NCBI GenBank assembly: GCA_964598535.1
Contig: CAZRCI010000019.1
Span: 41,159 to 105,158 of the forward strand
Source: JALHMI01 sp964598535
Lineage (GTDB): Bacteria > Planctomycetota > Planctomycetia > Pirellulales > PALSA-1355
Reading direction: 5' to 3'
DNA: 64,000 bases
The notes below the pieces were generated by a model, which worked only from the letters and a program-made list of their open reading frames with translations, was not told the origin of the DNA and did no database searches. Position 1 is the first letter of the stretch; every line of letters starts with the position of its first letter. Positions 47,929 through 56,173 of the stretch are shown one piece after another. Both the position numbers and the translations under genes were made by a program.

Positions 47929-49353
47929 TCACGATTTGCGCAGCAGTTCGTTCATGTGTCGCTTGTACGCTTCGACGCCGGGCTGACCGTAGGGATTGAT
48001 GCCAAGCAGGCGTGCTTCGACGACCGTCGCCAGCATCATCATCTGGAAGAACTGGCCCAGCGAGGTTTCGTTCAGCTTCGGCAGGCGCAGATCGGCCGTG
48101 GGGCGGCGTTCGTCGGCGTAGGCTTGCTTCATGCCGGATAGCGCCGCGCCGAGCAAGTCGCCCAGCGAGCGATCCGCCAACGGATTGAGCTGGTCTTCAT
48201 CCATATCCGAACTGCCGACGGTGAGCTTGTCGCGCCGCGGGGCATCGACGATTACGTTGGTGATCAGCTTGTCACGCCGGCCCTGCTGGTGTTGTTGGCC
48301 GCGCGAGTGTAGGTCGCGGGTGTTGACGACGGAAATCGGTGTGACGCCCTGGCCGTGCTTTCCCAGACTTTCGGCGACGAGCTGATCGTACCAGTAGCCA
48401 ATACCGGCCAGAGCATTGCCCCACAGCGAGAGCACGCGCACGCTCGCGTCGCCCACCGAATCCCACAAATGGCAGACGCCGGCGTATCGGAGCACGATAT
48501 TTTCTTTGGCCGGTGCTTCGCGAAAGTGCGTGTTCATGGCCGCGGCGCCTTCGAGCAAACGCACGACGTCGATTCCCATCAGGGCGCCAGGCAACAGCCC
48601 GGCCGCGCTCATGACGGCGAACCGTGCGCTCACGCCATCGGCCACGGGTAAGAGTTCTTCGCAACCGAGCGCTCGGGAGAGCTCGAACAAACGCCCCGAA
48701 GCGCCGGTGATCGGCACGACCAGATCGGCGACGAGTTCCATGTCGTCGGCGCATGCGCGGCGCAGCACGGTGAGGAATTGCCGCAGGGCCACGGCCGCTT
48801 CCAGCGTTTCACCGCTTTTGCTGATGGCGACGATTCCCCACCGTTCTTCAACATCGCGCGTGGGCCGGTCGCTTAAAAGGTCGAGCAGACCCTGGGTGGC
48901 GTCGTTGTCCACGTTGTTGCCGGCGAAGTAGATTCGCGGGCGGCCGCCGCGCTCGCCGCGGCTGAGCTCATTGTGATGCGGATGGCAGCAGCTTTCGAAT
49001 AAGGCACGCGCCGCCATGTAGGAGCCGCCGATCCCGAGAATCACGGCCCGGTCGACGAGGCTACCCAGCTTGCGGGCGGCGCTGAGAATCTGGTTGAGCT
49101 GGCTGGTCGCGCGCGACTGGCGATACTCGGCCAGAATCTGTTCTGGCAGGCCGATGAAGCCGGGCTCCAGCGGTTGCCGCTCGGCGGGCACGGCCCGGCC
49201 TTCACGCCAATCCTCATACTCGGCCAGGATCTCGGTCCGAATTTGTTCGAGCCGCGGAGCAAGTGCCGTGAGCCGGTCGGGAGTGATTCCCGACCCGTCG
49301 ATAAAGGCTCCCGCCGGATCGTACGCGAGCGGTGTGACCGCGGTACTTGTCAT
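47929..49353 (-). CDS. pgi: Glucose-6-phosphate isomerase
   Basis: A 474-residue cytoplasmic enzyme interconverting glucose-6-phosphate and fructose-6-phosphate. Sugar-isomerase (SIS) features: VILGIGGSYMAARALFESCC, GIVAISKSGETLEAAVALRQ (phosphate-binding S-K-S-G-E-T), VVPITGASGRLFEL and the C-terminal GINPYGQPGVEAYKRHMNEL helix of the GPI family. Shorter than the ~550-residue E. coli type and nearer the ~450-residue Bacillus type. Divergent from the phosphoglycerate mutase gene, so two glycolytic enzymes share an intergenic region of about 240 bases. Confidence 0.93.
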   Translation of the reverse strand: MTSTAVTPLAYDPAGAFIDGSGITPDRLTALAPRLEQIRTEILAEYEDWREGRAVPAERQPLEPGFIGLPEQILAEYRQSRATSQLNQILSAARKLGSLVDRAVILGIGGSYMAARALFESCCHPHHNELSRGERGGRPRIYFAGNNVDNDATQGLLDLLSDRPTRDVEERWGIVAISKSGETLEAAVALRQFLTVLRRACADDMELVADLVVPITGASGRLFELSRALGCEELLPVADGVSARFAVMSAAGLLPGALMGIDVVRLLEGAAAMNTHFREAPAKENIVLRYAGVCHLWDSVGDASVRVLSLWGNALAGIGYWYDQLVAESLGKHGQGVTPISVVNTRDLHSRGQQHQQGRRDKLITNVIVDAPRRDKLTVGSSDMDEDQLNPLADRSLGDLLGAALSGMKQAYADERRPTADLRLPKLNETSLGQFFQMMMLATVVEARLLGINPYGQPGVEAYKRHMNELLRKS

Positions 49354-49592
49354 CGCTCAGTCACCTGGCAGGCATCGCACGGACAGGAAGGAAACAAGGA
49401 CAAAACGGTTGCGGCAGGTGAGAATACCGCCATTGCTCCACACTGCCAAGGGGCCGCGGAGCCGTGCGCGGCCTGCCGCATCCGGAAAAGGCCACTTGTG
49501 CATCGGGCTGTATATGCTACCACAGACGATAGCTCGACGCACGTTTCAGACCGTCCCGTGGCCGGCGCTTTAGCGACAGGAACCCGTTCCGA

Positions 49593-50798
49593 ATGGACAT
49601 GCACCAGTTGACTCGCGAACTCAAAATTCGCAACCAATCGAAGATCGTGATGCTCGTCGCCGATGGCCTCGGCGGGTTGCCGCTGACGCCCGGCGGAAAG
49701 ACCGAACTCGAAACGGCACGCACGCCCAATCTCGACGAGTTGGCGCGGATCGGTGTTTGTGGACTGAGCATTCCAGTGAAGCCCGGCATTACACCGGGCA
49801 GTGGGCCCGGGCACTTGGGGCTTTTTGGTTACGACCCCCTCGTGTATCAGATCGGCCGCGGCGCGCTCGAGGCCACGGGCATCGGGTTTCAGCTTACCGA
49901 GAACGACGTCGCCATACGCGGTAATTTCTGCACGCTCGACGCCGCGGGCAAGATTTCAGATCGCCGCGCGGGCCGCATCCCCAGCGAAGAAAGCGCGCCG
50001 CTCGCCGTGCGCCTGCGCGAGGTGAAGATTCCCGGCGTGGAAGTGTTCGTCGAACCAGTCAAGGAACACCGCTTTGTCGTCGTGTTTCGCGGCCCAGGCC
50101 TGGGCGATCGCGTGCTCGACACCGACCCGCAGGAAGTCGGCGTGCCGCCGCTTTCGCCACAGGCGGAGGACGACGCGAGCCGGCGCACGGCCGACGTGGC
50201 CACGCAGTTCATCCAACAGGCCTGCCAGTTGCTCAAAAACGAGAAGAAAGCCAACGGCCTGACGCTGCGAGGCTTCGCCGCCAAGCCGAAGCTGCCGTCG
50301 TTCGAAGAGGTTTACGGCCTCAAGGCCGCGGCGATCGCCGTCTATCCAATGTATAAGGGTTTGGCCCACCTGGTGGGCATGCAGATCGTTGGCAAAGCGC
50401 AATCGCTGGCCGAGCAATTCGACGTGCTCGCGCAGCATTGGAACGACTATGACTTCTTCTTCCTGCACTACAAATACACCGACGCCGCGGGCGAGGACGG
50501 CGATTTCGAAGCCAAGGTGAAACGGATCGAAGAGCTGGACGCCCTCATCCCGCGCCTAACCGCGCTCGATCCCACCGTGCTCATCGTCACCGGCGATCAC
50601 AGCACGCCGAGCTTGCTCAAGAGTCATAGCTGGCATCCGGTGCCTACAATCTTGACGTCGAAGGTGTGCCGCACCGATCGCTGCACGGCGTTTGGCGAGG
50701 ACCAAGTCGCCCTCGGCGGGCTGGGCCATTTCGAAGCGAAGTACCTGATGCCGCTGGCGCTGGCCAACGCCGAACGGCTGGGCAAGTACGGGGCCTGA
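49593..50798 (+). CDS. apgM: 2,3-bisphosphoglycerate-independent phosphoglycerate mutase, archaeal type
   Basis: A 401-residue alkaline-phosphatase-superfamily enzyme converting 3- and 2-phosphoglycerate. KIVMLVADGLGGLPLTPGGK supplies the first metal Asp, ITPGSGPGHLGLFGYDP the phosphorylated Ser region, FFFLHYKYTDAAGEDGD a metal cluster and TVLIVTGDHSTPSLLKSHSW the second metal motif. Length and the LFGYDP motif place it with ApgM rather than the ~510-residue bacterial GpmI. Cytoplasmic; lower glycolysis. Divergent from pgi. Confidence 0.93.
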   Translation: MDMHQLTRELKIRNQSKIVMLVADGLGGLPLTPGGKTELETARTPNLDELARIGVCGLSIPVKPGITPGSGPGHLGLFGYDPLVYQIGRGALEATGIGFQLTENDVAIRGNFCTLDAAGKISDRRAGRIPSEESAPLAVRLREVKIPGVEVFVEPVKEHRFVVVFRGPGLGDRVLDTDPQEVGVPPLSPQAEDDASRRTADVATQFIQQACQLLKNEKKANGLTLRGFAAKPKLPSFEEVYGLKAAAIAVYPMYKGLAHLVGMQIVGKAQSLAEQFDVLAQHWNDYDFFFLHYKYTDAAGEDGDFEAKVKRIEELDALIPRLTALDPTVLIVTGDHSTPSLLKSHSWHPVPTILTSKVCRTDRCTAFGEDQVALGGLGHFEAKYLMPLALANAERLGKYGA

Positions 50799-50842
50799 TA
50801 GCCCGCGATGACCAGCGCAGGGGCGATTACCGGCCGCTCGCT

Positions 50843-51010
50843 TCAGCGCGAGTAGCCCTCGAGGATGCGGCCGATCCAAAACAAGCAGAGCGACGCGAGC
50901 CCCATCAGCAGGAGTTGGGCGACCGAGATCCGCCGCGCGAGCTGCAAAAAGATCGCCAGTGGGCCAATTGCCAAACCTAAAAGTTGCATCGACCGGCCAA
51001 TACTGCGCAT
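50843..51010 (-). CDS. Small membrane protein (55 residues)
   Basis: Minus-strand ATG at 51010 reads MRSIGRSMQLLGLAIGPLAI, FLQLARRISVAQLLLMGLAS and LCLFWIGRILEGYSR, then TGA. Two hydrophobic stretches joined by a basic loop (QLARRIS) suggest a two-helix inner-membrane hairpin. The composition is clearly protein-like and it fills an otherwise empty gap. Similar short proteins occur in other planctomycetes, to my general knowledge. Divergent from the DUF983 gene. Function unknown. Confidence 0.65.
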   Translation of the reverse strand: MRSIGRSMQLLGLAIGPLAIFLQLARRISVAQLLLMGLASLCLFWIGRILEGYSR

Positions 51011-51118
51011 CGCGGAAACCTGGGGTTGGTGGAGACTGCCCGACCACGGCGATGGATATCATAATAGAAGGCGGCTCGCGCTGGCCACGCCTCCCGGGGA
51101 CGCCGTTCCAGGGGTAGG

Positions 51119-51128
51119 NNNNNNNNNN
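51119..51128. other. Assembly gap (10 N)
   Basis: Ten undetermined bases in the intergenic region ahead of the DUF983 gene. The real length of missing sequence may differ. Confidence 0.95.
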
Positions 51129-51176
51129 GAACGACGGGGGATCGCGGCGCGAGCAGCTAATCGGAGCCCAGCTATC

Positions 51177-51590
51177 GTGAGTAATTCGACCACGCCGACC
51201 AAACCATCTTATTGGACCACGATCGGCCGGGCATGGCGGCTGCGGTGCCCACGTTGCGGCCAATCGAAGTTGTTTGCCAGTTGGTTTCGCATGAATCCCG
51301 AATGTCCCCATTGTGGGCTCAAATATCAACGCGAGCCCGGCTACTTTCTGGGATCGATCTACGTCAACTACGGTCTGACCGCGTGGCTCGTCACCATTTC
51401 CTATTTCACGCTGTACTTTACGGGCTGGGTCGACCCTCAGACGGCGCTGTGGTTGGTGGCCGGAGGGGCCGTCATTTTTCCGCTGTGGTTTTTCCGTTAT
51501 GCACGCAGCATCTGGTTGGGGTTCGACAACTACTGGGACCCGCAGCCGGCGGAAAAGCGGCCTGGCGCGGAAGAGCCCGTCGTGCGTTAA
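51177..51590 (+). CDS. DUF983 zinc-ribbon membrane protein
   Basis: A 137-residue protein with an N-terminal zinc ribbon (LRCPRCGQSKLFASWFRMNP then ECPHCGLKY) followed by two membrane segments (GLTAWLVTISYFTLYFTGWV, ALWLVAGGAVIFPLWFFRYA). This is the DUF983 arrangement; such genes often accompany cytochrome oxidase clusters in proteobacteria, and here the oxidase cluster lies just to the right. GTG 51177 is chosen because GGAG lies 10 bases upstream and an assembly gap disturbs anything earlier. An electron-transfer assembly role is likely but unproven. Confidence 0.85.
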   Translation: MSNSTTPTKPSYWTTIGRAWRLRCPRCGQSKLFASWFRMNPECPHCGLKYQREPGYFLGSIYVNYGLTAWLVTISYFTLYFTGWVDPQTALWLVAGGAVIFPLWFFRYARSIWLGFDNYWDPQPAEKRPGAEEPVVR

Positions 51591-51755
51591 AGCGAGAACA
51601 ACCCCGCACAGCGGCAACGAACCATTAGCAGGTACGCAAACGCACCCATCTCATGCAGAGTCACGCATCCCGCGCAGAGGCCTCTCCCCATGAAAACCAA
51701 GAGCCGCGGAGGACAGCCTAAGGACTCGTGATAGGCTGGCGCAAGACGCCCCGAA

Positions 51756-52043
51756 CTATGCTTCTGCGGCGTCGTTCGTTTTCTGCGATTTCAATGCGGC
51801 CTGGCGACGCTGCTCGCGTTTGATCGCGCGATAGGCCAAGCCGCCGAAGGTGCCCACGATGGCAAAGGGCATCGCCATCATGAACAGGATGCTGTAATAG
51901 ATGCCGCGCGCTAGATCGCCCTGCGTGCTGTCATTGCCCAGGGCCGATTGGCAGCTTGGACAAGCACTGGCCACTTGGACAGCGCCGAACAGCAGCGCGA
52001 GACACACAACGGTTCCCAGCATTCGAGCGAAGCGGCGGTTCAT
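51756..52043 (-). CDS. Small CPSC-motif membrane protein, last gene of the oxidase cluster
   Basis: A 95-residue protein with signal-like N-terminus (RMLGTVVCLALLFGAVQVAS) followed by ACPSCQSALGNDS and a second membrane helix (YYSILFMMAMPFAIVGTFGG) with a charged cytoplasmic tail. The CPSC pair faces the periplasm just past the signal region and could bind copper or act in thiol chemistry. Its place behind the SCO1 and DUF420 genes suggests oxidase assembly. Family not firmly recognised. Confidence 0.75.
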   Translation of the reverse strand: MNRRFARMLGTVVCLALLFGAVQVASACPSCQSALGNDSTQGDLARGIYYSILFMMAMPFAIVGTFGGLAYRAIKREQRRQAALKSQKTNDAAEA

Positions 52044-52090
52044 CGGGCACGACCTTTCAACAAGACGCTAACACGCCCCCCCCAGCAAGG

Positions 52091-52582
52091 TTACGGCAGG
52101 GTGGGTGACGCCAGCCGCATTATAGAAGCTGCGGCCGGCGACGGATAGAGATGGTACAGCATGACGTAAATTACGACGCCGGTAATGGATACATAAAGCC
52201 ATATCGGAAAGGTCCAGCGGGCAAATTGACGATGTCTGGGCCGCCGGTCTCTCAGACCCAGGTAGATGGTGATGATCGCCAGAAAGGGCACTGCGGCGGC
52301 CAGCACGATGTGTGAAAACAGGATTACCAGGTAAATCGTGCGGACGCCCGCGGGGCCCGCGAACTTCACGCTTCCCACGTTGAAGTGGTAGACGAGGTAC
52401 GAGATCAAGAATAGCACCGAGACGCCAAACGCAGCGAGCATCGTATTGCGGTGGGCGATCTCCCGGCCGCGTTTGATTTGTCCCCAACCGACGACCAGCA
52501 GCAATGCCGCGACGGCGTTCAAGGTCGCATTGACGGCGGGTAACTGTTCCACGGTGAGCATGGGGAGATACTGGAAGCCCAA
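52091..52582 (-). CDS. DUF420 membrane protein (oxidase-associated)
   Basis: A 163-residue protein with four to five helices. HRNTMLAAFGVSVLFLISYL then VYHFNVGSV, FSHIVLAAAVPFLAIITIYL and HRQFARWTFPIWLYVSITGV carry the DUF420 (CtaM-like) His/Trp landmarks. In Bacillus and staphylococci CtaM is needed for maturation of haem-copper oxidases. Here it sits 25 bases behind SCO1. Inner-membrane; likely assembly factor. Confidence 0.88.
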   Translation of the reverse strand: MGFQYLPMLTVEQLPAVNATLNAVAALLLVVGWGQIKRGREIAHRNTMLAAFGVSVLFLISYLVYHFNVGSVKFAGPAGVRTIYLVILFSHIVLAAAVPFLAIITIYLGLRDRRPRHRQFARWTFPIWLYVSITGVVIYVMLYHLYPSPAAASIMRLASPTLP

Positions 52583-52607
52583 GGGGCGGTAGCGGTTCGC
52601 GTGAACG

Positions 52608-53309
52608 TTACTGGTCGGTGTTTGGCGTTGGCTTGGCTGCCGCCGGTTCGCCCTCGACGACCATCAACAGCCGGTCGAGCATCTCCGCCTGATCCGGCTC
52701 GGTCAGACGAAAACGCCCTCGGATCTTGCCGTTCTTGTCGACGACGCAGGCGCGGTCCGTGTGGTCTCCTTTGACGACGGCCACGTGGAAGGATTCCTGG
52801 CCGATCTTTTGGATCGCCTCCATATCGCCGGTCAGAAAAGTCCAGCGATTGGGATCGGCCTTGAAGTGTTCCGCGTATTTCTTGAGCGCTGCTGGCGTGT
52901 CGTTTTCCGGATCGCAAGTGATGCTTACGAAGTGGATGTCCGACTCGGGATGCAGATGCTGCCAGGCGGCAAGCGCCTGGTTCATGCGCCAGCAGATCGC
53001 CGGGCAATTCGTGAAGAAAAAGCTTGCGACCCACACCTTGCCATCGAGCACGCTCGTGTCGAATTCGTTGCCGTCCTGGTCCGTTAGCGTGAACGAAGCC
53101 ACGGGGCCGTCGATTACGGACGTTGCCCCCGCCGCGCTGGTCGAGGTCTTCGTGTCGAGGGGCTTGGAAGCGGCCGCCGTCTTGGAAGCGACCTCGGACG
53201 GCGCTGCGGTCGAGGGAGCGTCCTGCGCCGAGCGCCACAAGACAAATGAACCGTAGACGCCGCTGAGCACGGCGACCAAGATGACCCAGTATCTTACGGC
53301 GGAGTTCAT
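52608..53309 (-). CDS. SCO1/SenC copper chaperone
   Basis: A 233-residue membrane-anchored thioredoxin-fold protein (N-terminal anchor VRYWVILVAVLSGVYGSFVL). The copper site is VASFFFTNCPAICWRMNQAL (C-x-x-x-C) with the His in VVKGDHTDRACVVDKNG. SCO proteins load the CuA centre of subunit II. The C-terminus (EGEPAAAKPTPNTDQ) is disordered. It is separated from subunit IV by about 250 bases containing a tandem repeat, so it may be expressed separately from the structural genes. Confidence 0.93.
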   Translation of the reverse strand: MNSAVRYWVILVAVLSGVYGSFVLWRSAQDAPSTAAPSEVASKTAAASKPLDTKTSTSAAGATSVIDGPVASFTLTDQDGNEFDTSVLDGKVWVASFFFTNCPAICWRMNQALAAWQHLHPESDIHFVSITCDPENDTPAALKKYAEHFKADPNRWTFLTGDMEAIQKIGQESFHVAVVKGDHTDRACVVDKNGKIRGRFRLTEPDQAEMLDRLLMVVEGEPAAAKPTPNTDQ

Positions 53310-53512
53310 GTCGGCCCTCTTTTACCCGGCGGGTAGTCGCTGCCAGACCTCACAGGTCCCGGCGCAGCAATGCATCGCGTTGCCGAGGCCGCCGAGGGTC
53401 GTCCGTTCCTCCTCTGCTGCTGTTAAGGTCCACGCTGCGCCCCCCCCTGCATTGGTTGGAGGAACGCGGCGCGGCCGCCTGCCAACCCGCCCTAGGGTTC
53501 GGCAGCCAGCAA

Positions 53513-53546
53513 ATCATTCATGCTTTTCAATCATTCATGCTTTTCA
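53513..53546. repeat. Perfect 17-bp tandem duplication
   Basis: ATCATTCATGCTTTTCA occurs twice back to back (53513-53529 and 53530-53546), between subunit IV and SCO1, 16 bases beyond the subunit IV stop. It could be a recent slippage event or a pair of binding or processing sites. Confidence 0.8.
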
Positions 53547-53562
53547 AGGCGACGACAGAACA

Positions 53563-54030
53563 CTAATGCGCGGCCGGTTCGGCATGTCCTTCCACATGAT
53601 CGTCGCCGTGCTTGACGACCTCGTGGGCATTGTCGCGCGGCTCGGCCATGTACAGTTGCCGTTCTTCGGCGTGCCAGCGCCCGCGCATGCCAATGTCGGG
53701 CACCAGGGCCAGAAGCAGGAAGAGCGCCATGAACGCCGCAGGGATCGTCAGCACATATTTCCAATTCGCTTCGTATTTGACGTGCATGAAGAACAGGATC
53801 ACGAGCATGGCCTTGGTACACGAGACCGCCATCATGAACGCCCAGCCAATGGCCGGTTGGTTGTGGAATGGCCAGGCTGACGAATAGGTGAAGAACGAGG
53901 CTCCCGTAAGCACGCACAGCGCGAGGAAGACATACACGTACTTCGCCAAACCGGCGTCGTGGCCGTGATCTCCCGCGTGAGCATCGTCGTGCATCGAGCC
54001 GTGAGCGTGCTGGTGTTCGTGATGCGACAT
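53563..54030 (-). CDS. ctaF: Cytochrome c oxidase subunit IV (caa3 type)
   Basis: A 155-residue protein with a His/Asp-rich N-terminus (MSHHEHQHAHGSMHDDAHAG), three membrane segments (YVYVFLALCVLTGASFFTYS, AFMMAVSCTKAMLVILFFMH, YVLTIPAAFMALFLLLALVP) and a His-rich tail (GDDHVEGHAEPAAH). The helical core is that of the COX4-pro / CtaF subunit. The His-rich ends might bind metal. It lies behind subunit III as usual in bacterial caa3 operons. Inner membrane. Confidence 0.87.
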   Translation of the reverse strand: MSHHEHQHAHGSMHDDAHAGDHGHDAGLAKYVYVFLALCVLTGASFFTYSSAWPFHNQPAIGWAFMMAVSCTKAMLVILFFMHVKYEANWKYVLTIPAAFMALFLLLALVPDIGMRGRWHAEERQLYMAEPRDNAHEVVKHGDDHVEGHAEPAAH

Positions 54031-54207
54031 AGTTCAAAACTCCGCGCCGCGGGGGGCGTGTGCTTAATGTGTTTTGTTGGCGTGTATCGAGGGAGAGATT
54101 CCGCGTTCTCTTAACGTTTCATGTTTGAGTTCGGTCTCTTAGTGCGGGCATCGGCTTGCTTGTTTGCGTCAAACCGCTTGCATGTCATCCGAAGTCCTCG
54201 GGCTCCC

Positions 54208-55209
54208 CTAGAACAAGTACAACAGCGGGAACAAGAAGATCCAGACAAGGTCGACAAAGTGCCAGTAGAGACCGATGTTTTCGATGTACCCAGTCGACAT
54301 CACCCCCAACGTCATCGGGATCATCCGAGCGAACACGATCAAGCCCACGATGACGTGGATGGCGTGGAACCCGGTAAGCAGGAAGTAGGTGCTGGCCCAC
54401 ATATTGCCGCCCGGAATGACGATGGGCAACTGGAGCCAAGGGTGCTCGTCATTCAGTCCGTGATGAGGCTCTGCCCCGGCGTCCGCCGGGTGGTGACCTA
54501 ACGGCATGATGCGATTGGCCAGTCCGTTCAACTCGGCTCGCGCCGCCGCGACGTTCGAAGCGGTCGCCGCGGCGGTTTCGACCTTCTTCTCTTCCTCCAT
54601 GATTTGGGTCACGAGCGCCAGTCGCTCGTTGACCTGCACCATGGCCGGATCTTTTTCCAGGGCCGCGGGATCTTCCGCAAAGCGTTCCTTAAGGGCGGCG
54701 CTTTCCGCGTCCAGCCCGCTACGGAGTGTTTCGAGCCGTGTGCGAACCGCCGCCGCATAGTTCAGGTCGGCCTTTTCGTAGATTCGGCTGTGCGGCAGAC
54801 CAGGGTAAATGCCGTGCGAAAACTTGGCATTGTATTCGTACATCTTGACGCCCAAGAAGAGGCAACCCAGCACGAAGGTGATGAGCAGCCAGGTCTTGGC
54901 GAGCGAGACCTTGTTGGCTTTGGCCGCTTCGAGGCACAGCACCACGCTCACGCTGGAACAAATCAGCACGAACGTATTGAACGCGCCGATTGGCTCGCTG
55001 AGGTGAACTTCGTGCGGCGTGGGCCAGACCGCGGCCCCGAATCGGAGCACGATATAAGTGCCGATCAGGCCGGCGAAGAACATGATCTCCGTCGACAGGA
55101 ACAACCATACGATCAGCTTGCCGTTGGAAATCGGCAAACCCGGATGGTACTCCAGCCCCACGTGGCCGTGCGCGTGATCGTGCTGGGCAGGTGCATGGGT
55201 CGTGGCCAT
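54208..55209 (-). CDS. ctaE: Cytochrome c oxidase subunit III with large central insert
   Basis: A 333-residue subunit III. The core helices are clear (KLIVWLFLSTEIMFFAGLIG, FNTFVLICSSVSVVLCLEAA, WLLITFVLGCLFLGVKMYEY, then YFLLTGFHAIHVIVGLIVFA and IENIGLYWHFVDLVWIFLFP). Between the third and fourth of these sits an unusual soluble insert of ~110 residues, highly charged and helical (VNERLALVTQIMEEEKKVET, NVAAARAELNGLANRI). Typical small CtaE lacks this. ATG 55209 (MATTHAPAQ) chosen; a TTG 15 bases upstream is possible. The His-rich N-terminus (HDHAHGHVG) may bind metal. Confidence 0.9.
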   Translation of the reverse strand: MATTHAPAQHDHAHGHVGLEYHPGLPISNGKLIVWLFLSTEIMFFAGLIGTYIVLRFGAAVWPTPHEVHLSEPIGAFNTFVLICSSVSVVLCLEAAKANKVSLAKTWLLITFVLGCLFLGVKMYEYNAKFSHGIYPGLPHSRIYEKADLNYAAAVRTRLETLRSGLDAESAALKERFAEDPAALEKDPAMVQVNERLALVTQIMEEEKKVETAAATASNVAAARAELNGLANRIMPLGHHPADAGAEPHHGLNDEHPWLQLPIVIPGGNMWASTYFLLTGFHAIHVIVGLIVFARMIPMTLGVMSTGYIENIGLYWHFVDLVWIFLFPLLYLF

Positions 55210-55273
55210 GATCGTTTTATCCAACCTTTCTTGTGTCGCGTAAACGTCGCTTTGCTTTCGTCTGACGATACGG

Positions 55274-56173
55274 CTAGGCCAAGGGGCCCAACGCCAGCAG
55301 GCCCATCATGGCCGGCAAATACACGAGCGAAGCCCATAATAGCCGTCGCGCGGCGGAATCGCTCAGTTGTGCGAAAAAAAACACCGCACAGGCAAACTGT
55401 GCCACCCCCAGGACTAGCGCCCAGGCGAGTAGAAAACCGCTTGCCGGCTGGGCCAGACAGGGCACCATGCTCACGGGCACCAGAACCAGCGCGGCCAGGA
55501 TTGCCTGAACGCCGGCTCGTATGCCGCTTGGATCGACCGTGCTGAGCATTTTCAGACCCGCGCCGCCGTAATCGCGGCGATAGATCCAGGCGATTGCCAT
55601 GAAGTGTGGAAACTGCCACAGGAAGACGATCAGAAACAGCGACCAGGCTCGCAAGTCGAGCGGTGCGCCGACCGATGTCCACCCCATCAGCACCGGGAGT
55701 GCCCCGGCGACAGCGCCCACGGCCGTGTTCGCCGCGGTGTGCCGCTTGAGTGGCGTGTAAATAATGACATACATCACCCAGGTCAATAATCCCAGCGCCG
55801 CCGTGAAGTAGCTCACGCAAGCCGCCAGATAAGCGATCCCCAGCACGATGGTCACCGCGCCGAAGGTGATGACTTGAGAACCGGTGAGACGGCCCGCGGG
55901 CAGCGGCCGCTCGGCCGTGCGGGCCATCAAGGCGTCCGTGTCGCGTTCGATCCATTGGTTGAAAGCACTGGCGCTGGCGGCCACCAGCGCGGTGCCGATC
56001 AACGTGTGTGCGAGCAACCAGGCAGAGGGCGGCCCCCAATTTGCGACGAAGGCCGCCACCGCGACGGTTACCAGCACCATTACCGCGATCTTGGGCTTGG
56101 TGAGCTCGATATAGTCGGCCAGGCGCGCAAGCACCCCAGACCGTTCCTCAAGGACAAGCGAGGGCATGCTCAT
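55274..56173 (-). CDS. ctaB: Protoheme IX farnesyltransferase (heme O synthase)
   Basis: A 299-residue polytopic UbiA-family prenyltransferase that farnesylates haem b to haem o. Motifs: ELTKPKIAVMVLVTVAVAAF near the N-terminus, AFNQWIERDTDALMARTAER (N-x-x-x-D-x-x-x-D Mg-diphosphate site), YTPLKRHTAANTAVGAVAGA, and LFLIVFLWQFPHFMAIAWIY with DYGGAGLKML, all diagnostic for CtaB/CyoE. ATG 56173 overlaps the heme A synthase stop by 4 bases, so the two haem A enzymes are coupled. Confidence 0.95.
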   Translation of the reverse strand: MSMPSLVLEERSGVLARLADYIELTKPKIAVMVLVTVAVAAFVANWGPPSAWLLAHTLIGTALVAASASAFNQWIERDTDALMARTAERPLPAGRLTGSQVITFGAVTIVLGIAYLAACVSYFTAALGLLTWVMYVIIYTPLKRHTAANTAVGAVAGALPVLMGWTSVGAPLDLRAWSLFLIVFLWQFPHFMAIAWIYRRDYGGAGLKMLSTVDPSGIRAGVQAILAALVLVPVSMVPCLAQPASGFLLAWALVLGVAQFACAVFFFAQLSDSAARRLLWASLVYLPAMMGLLALGPLA

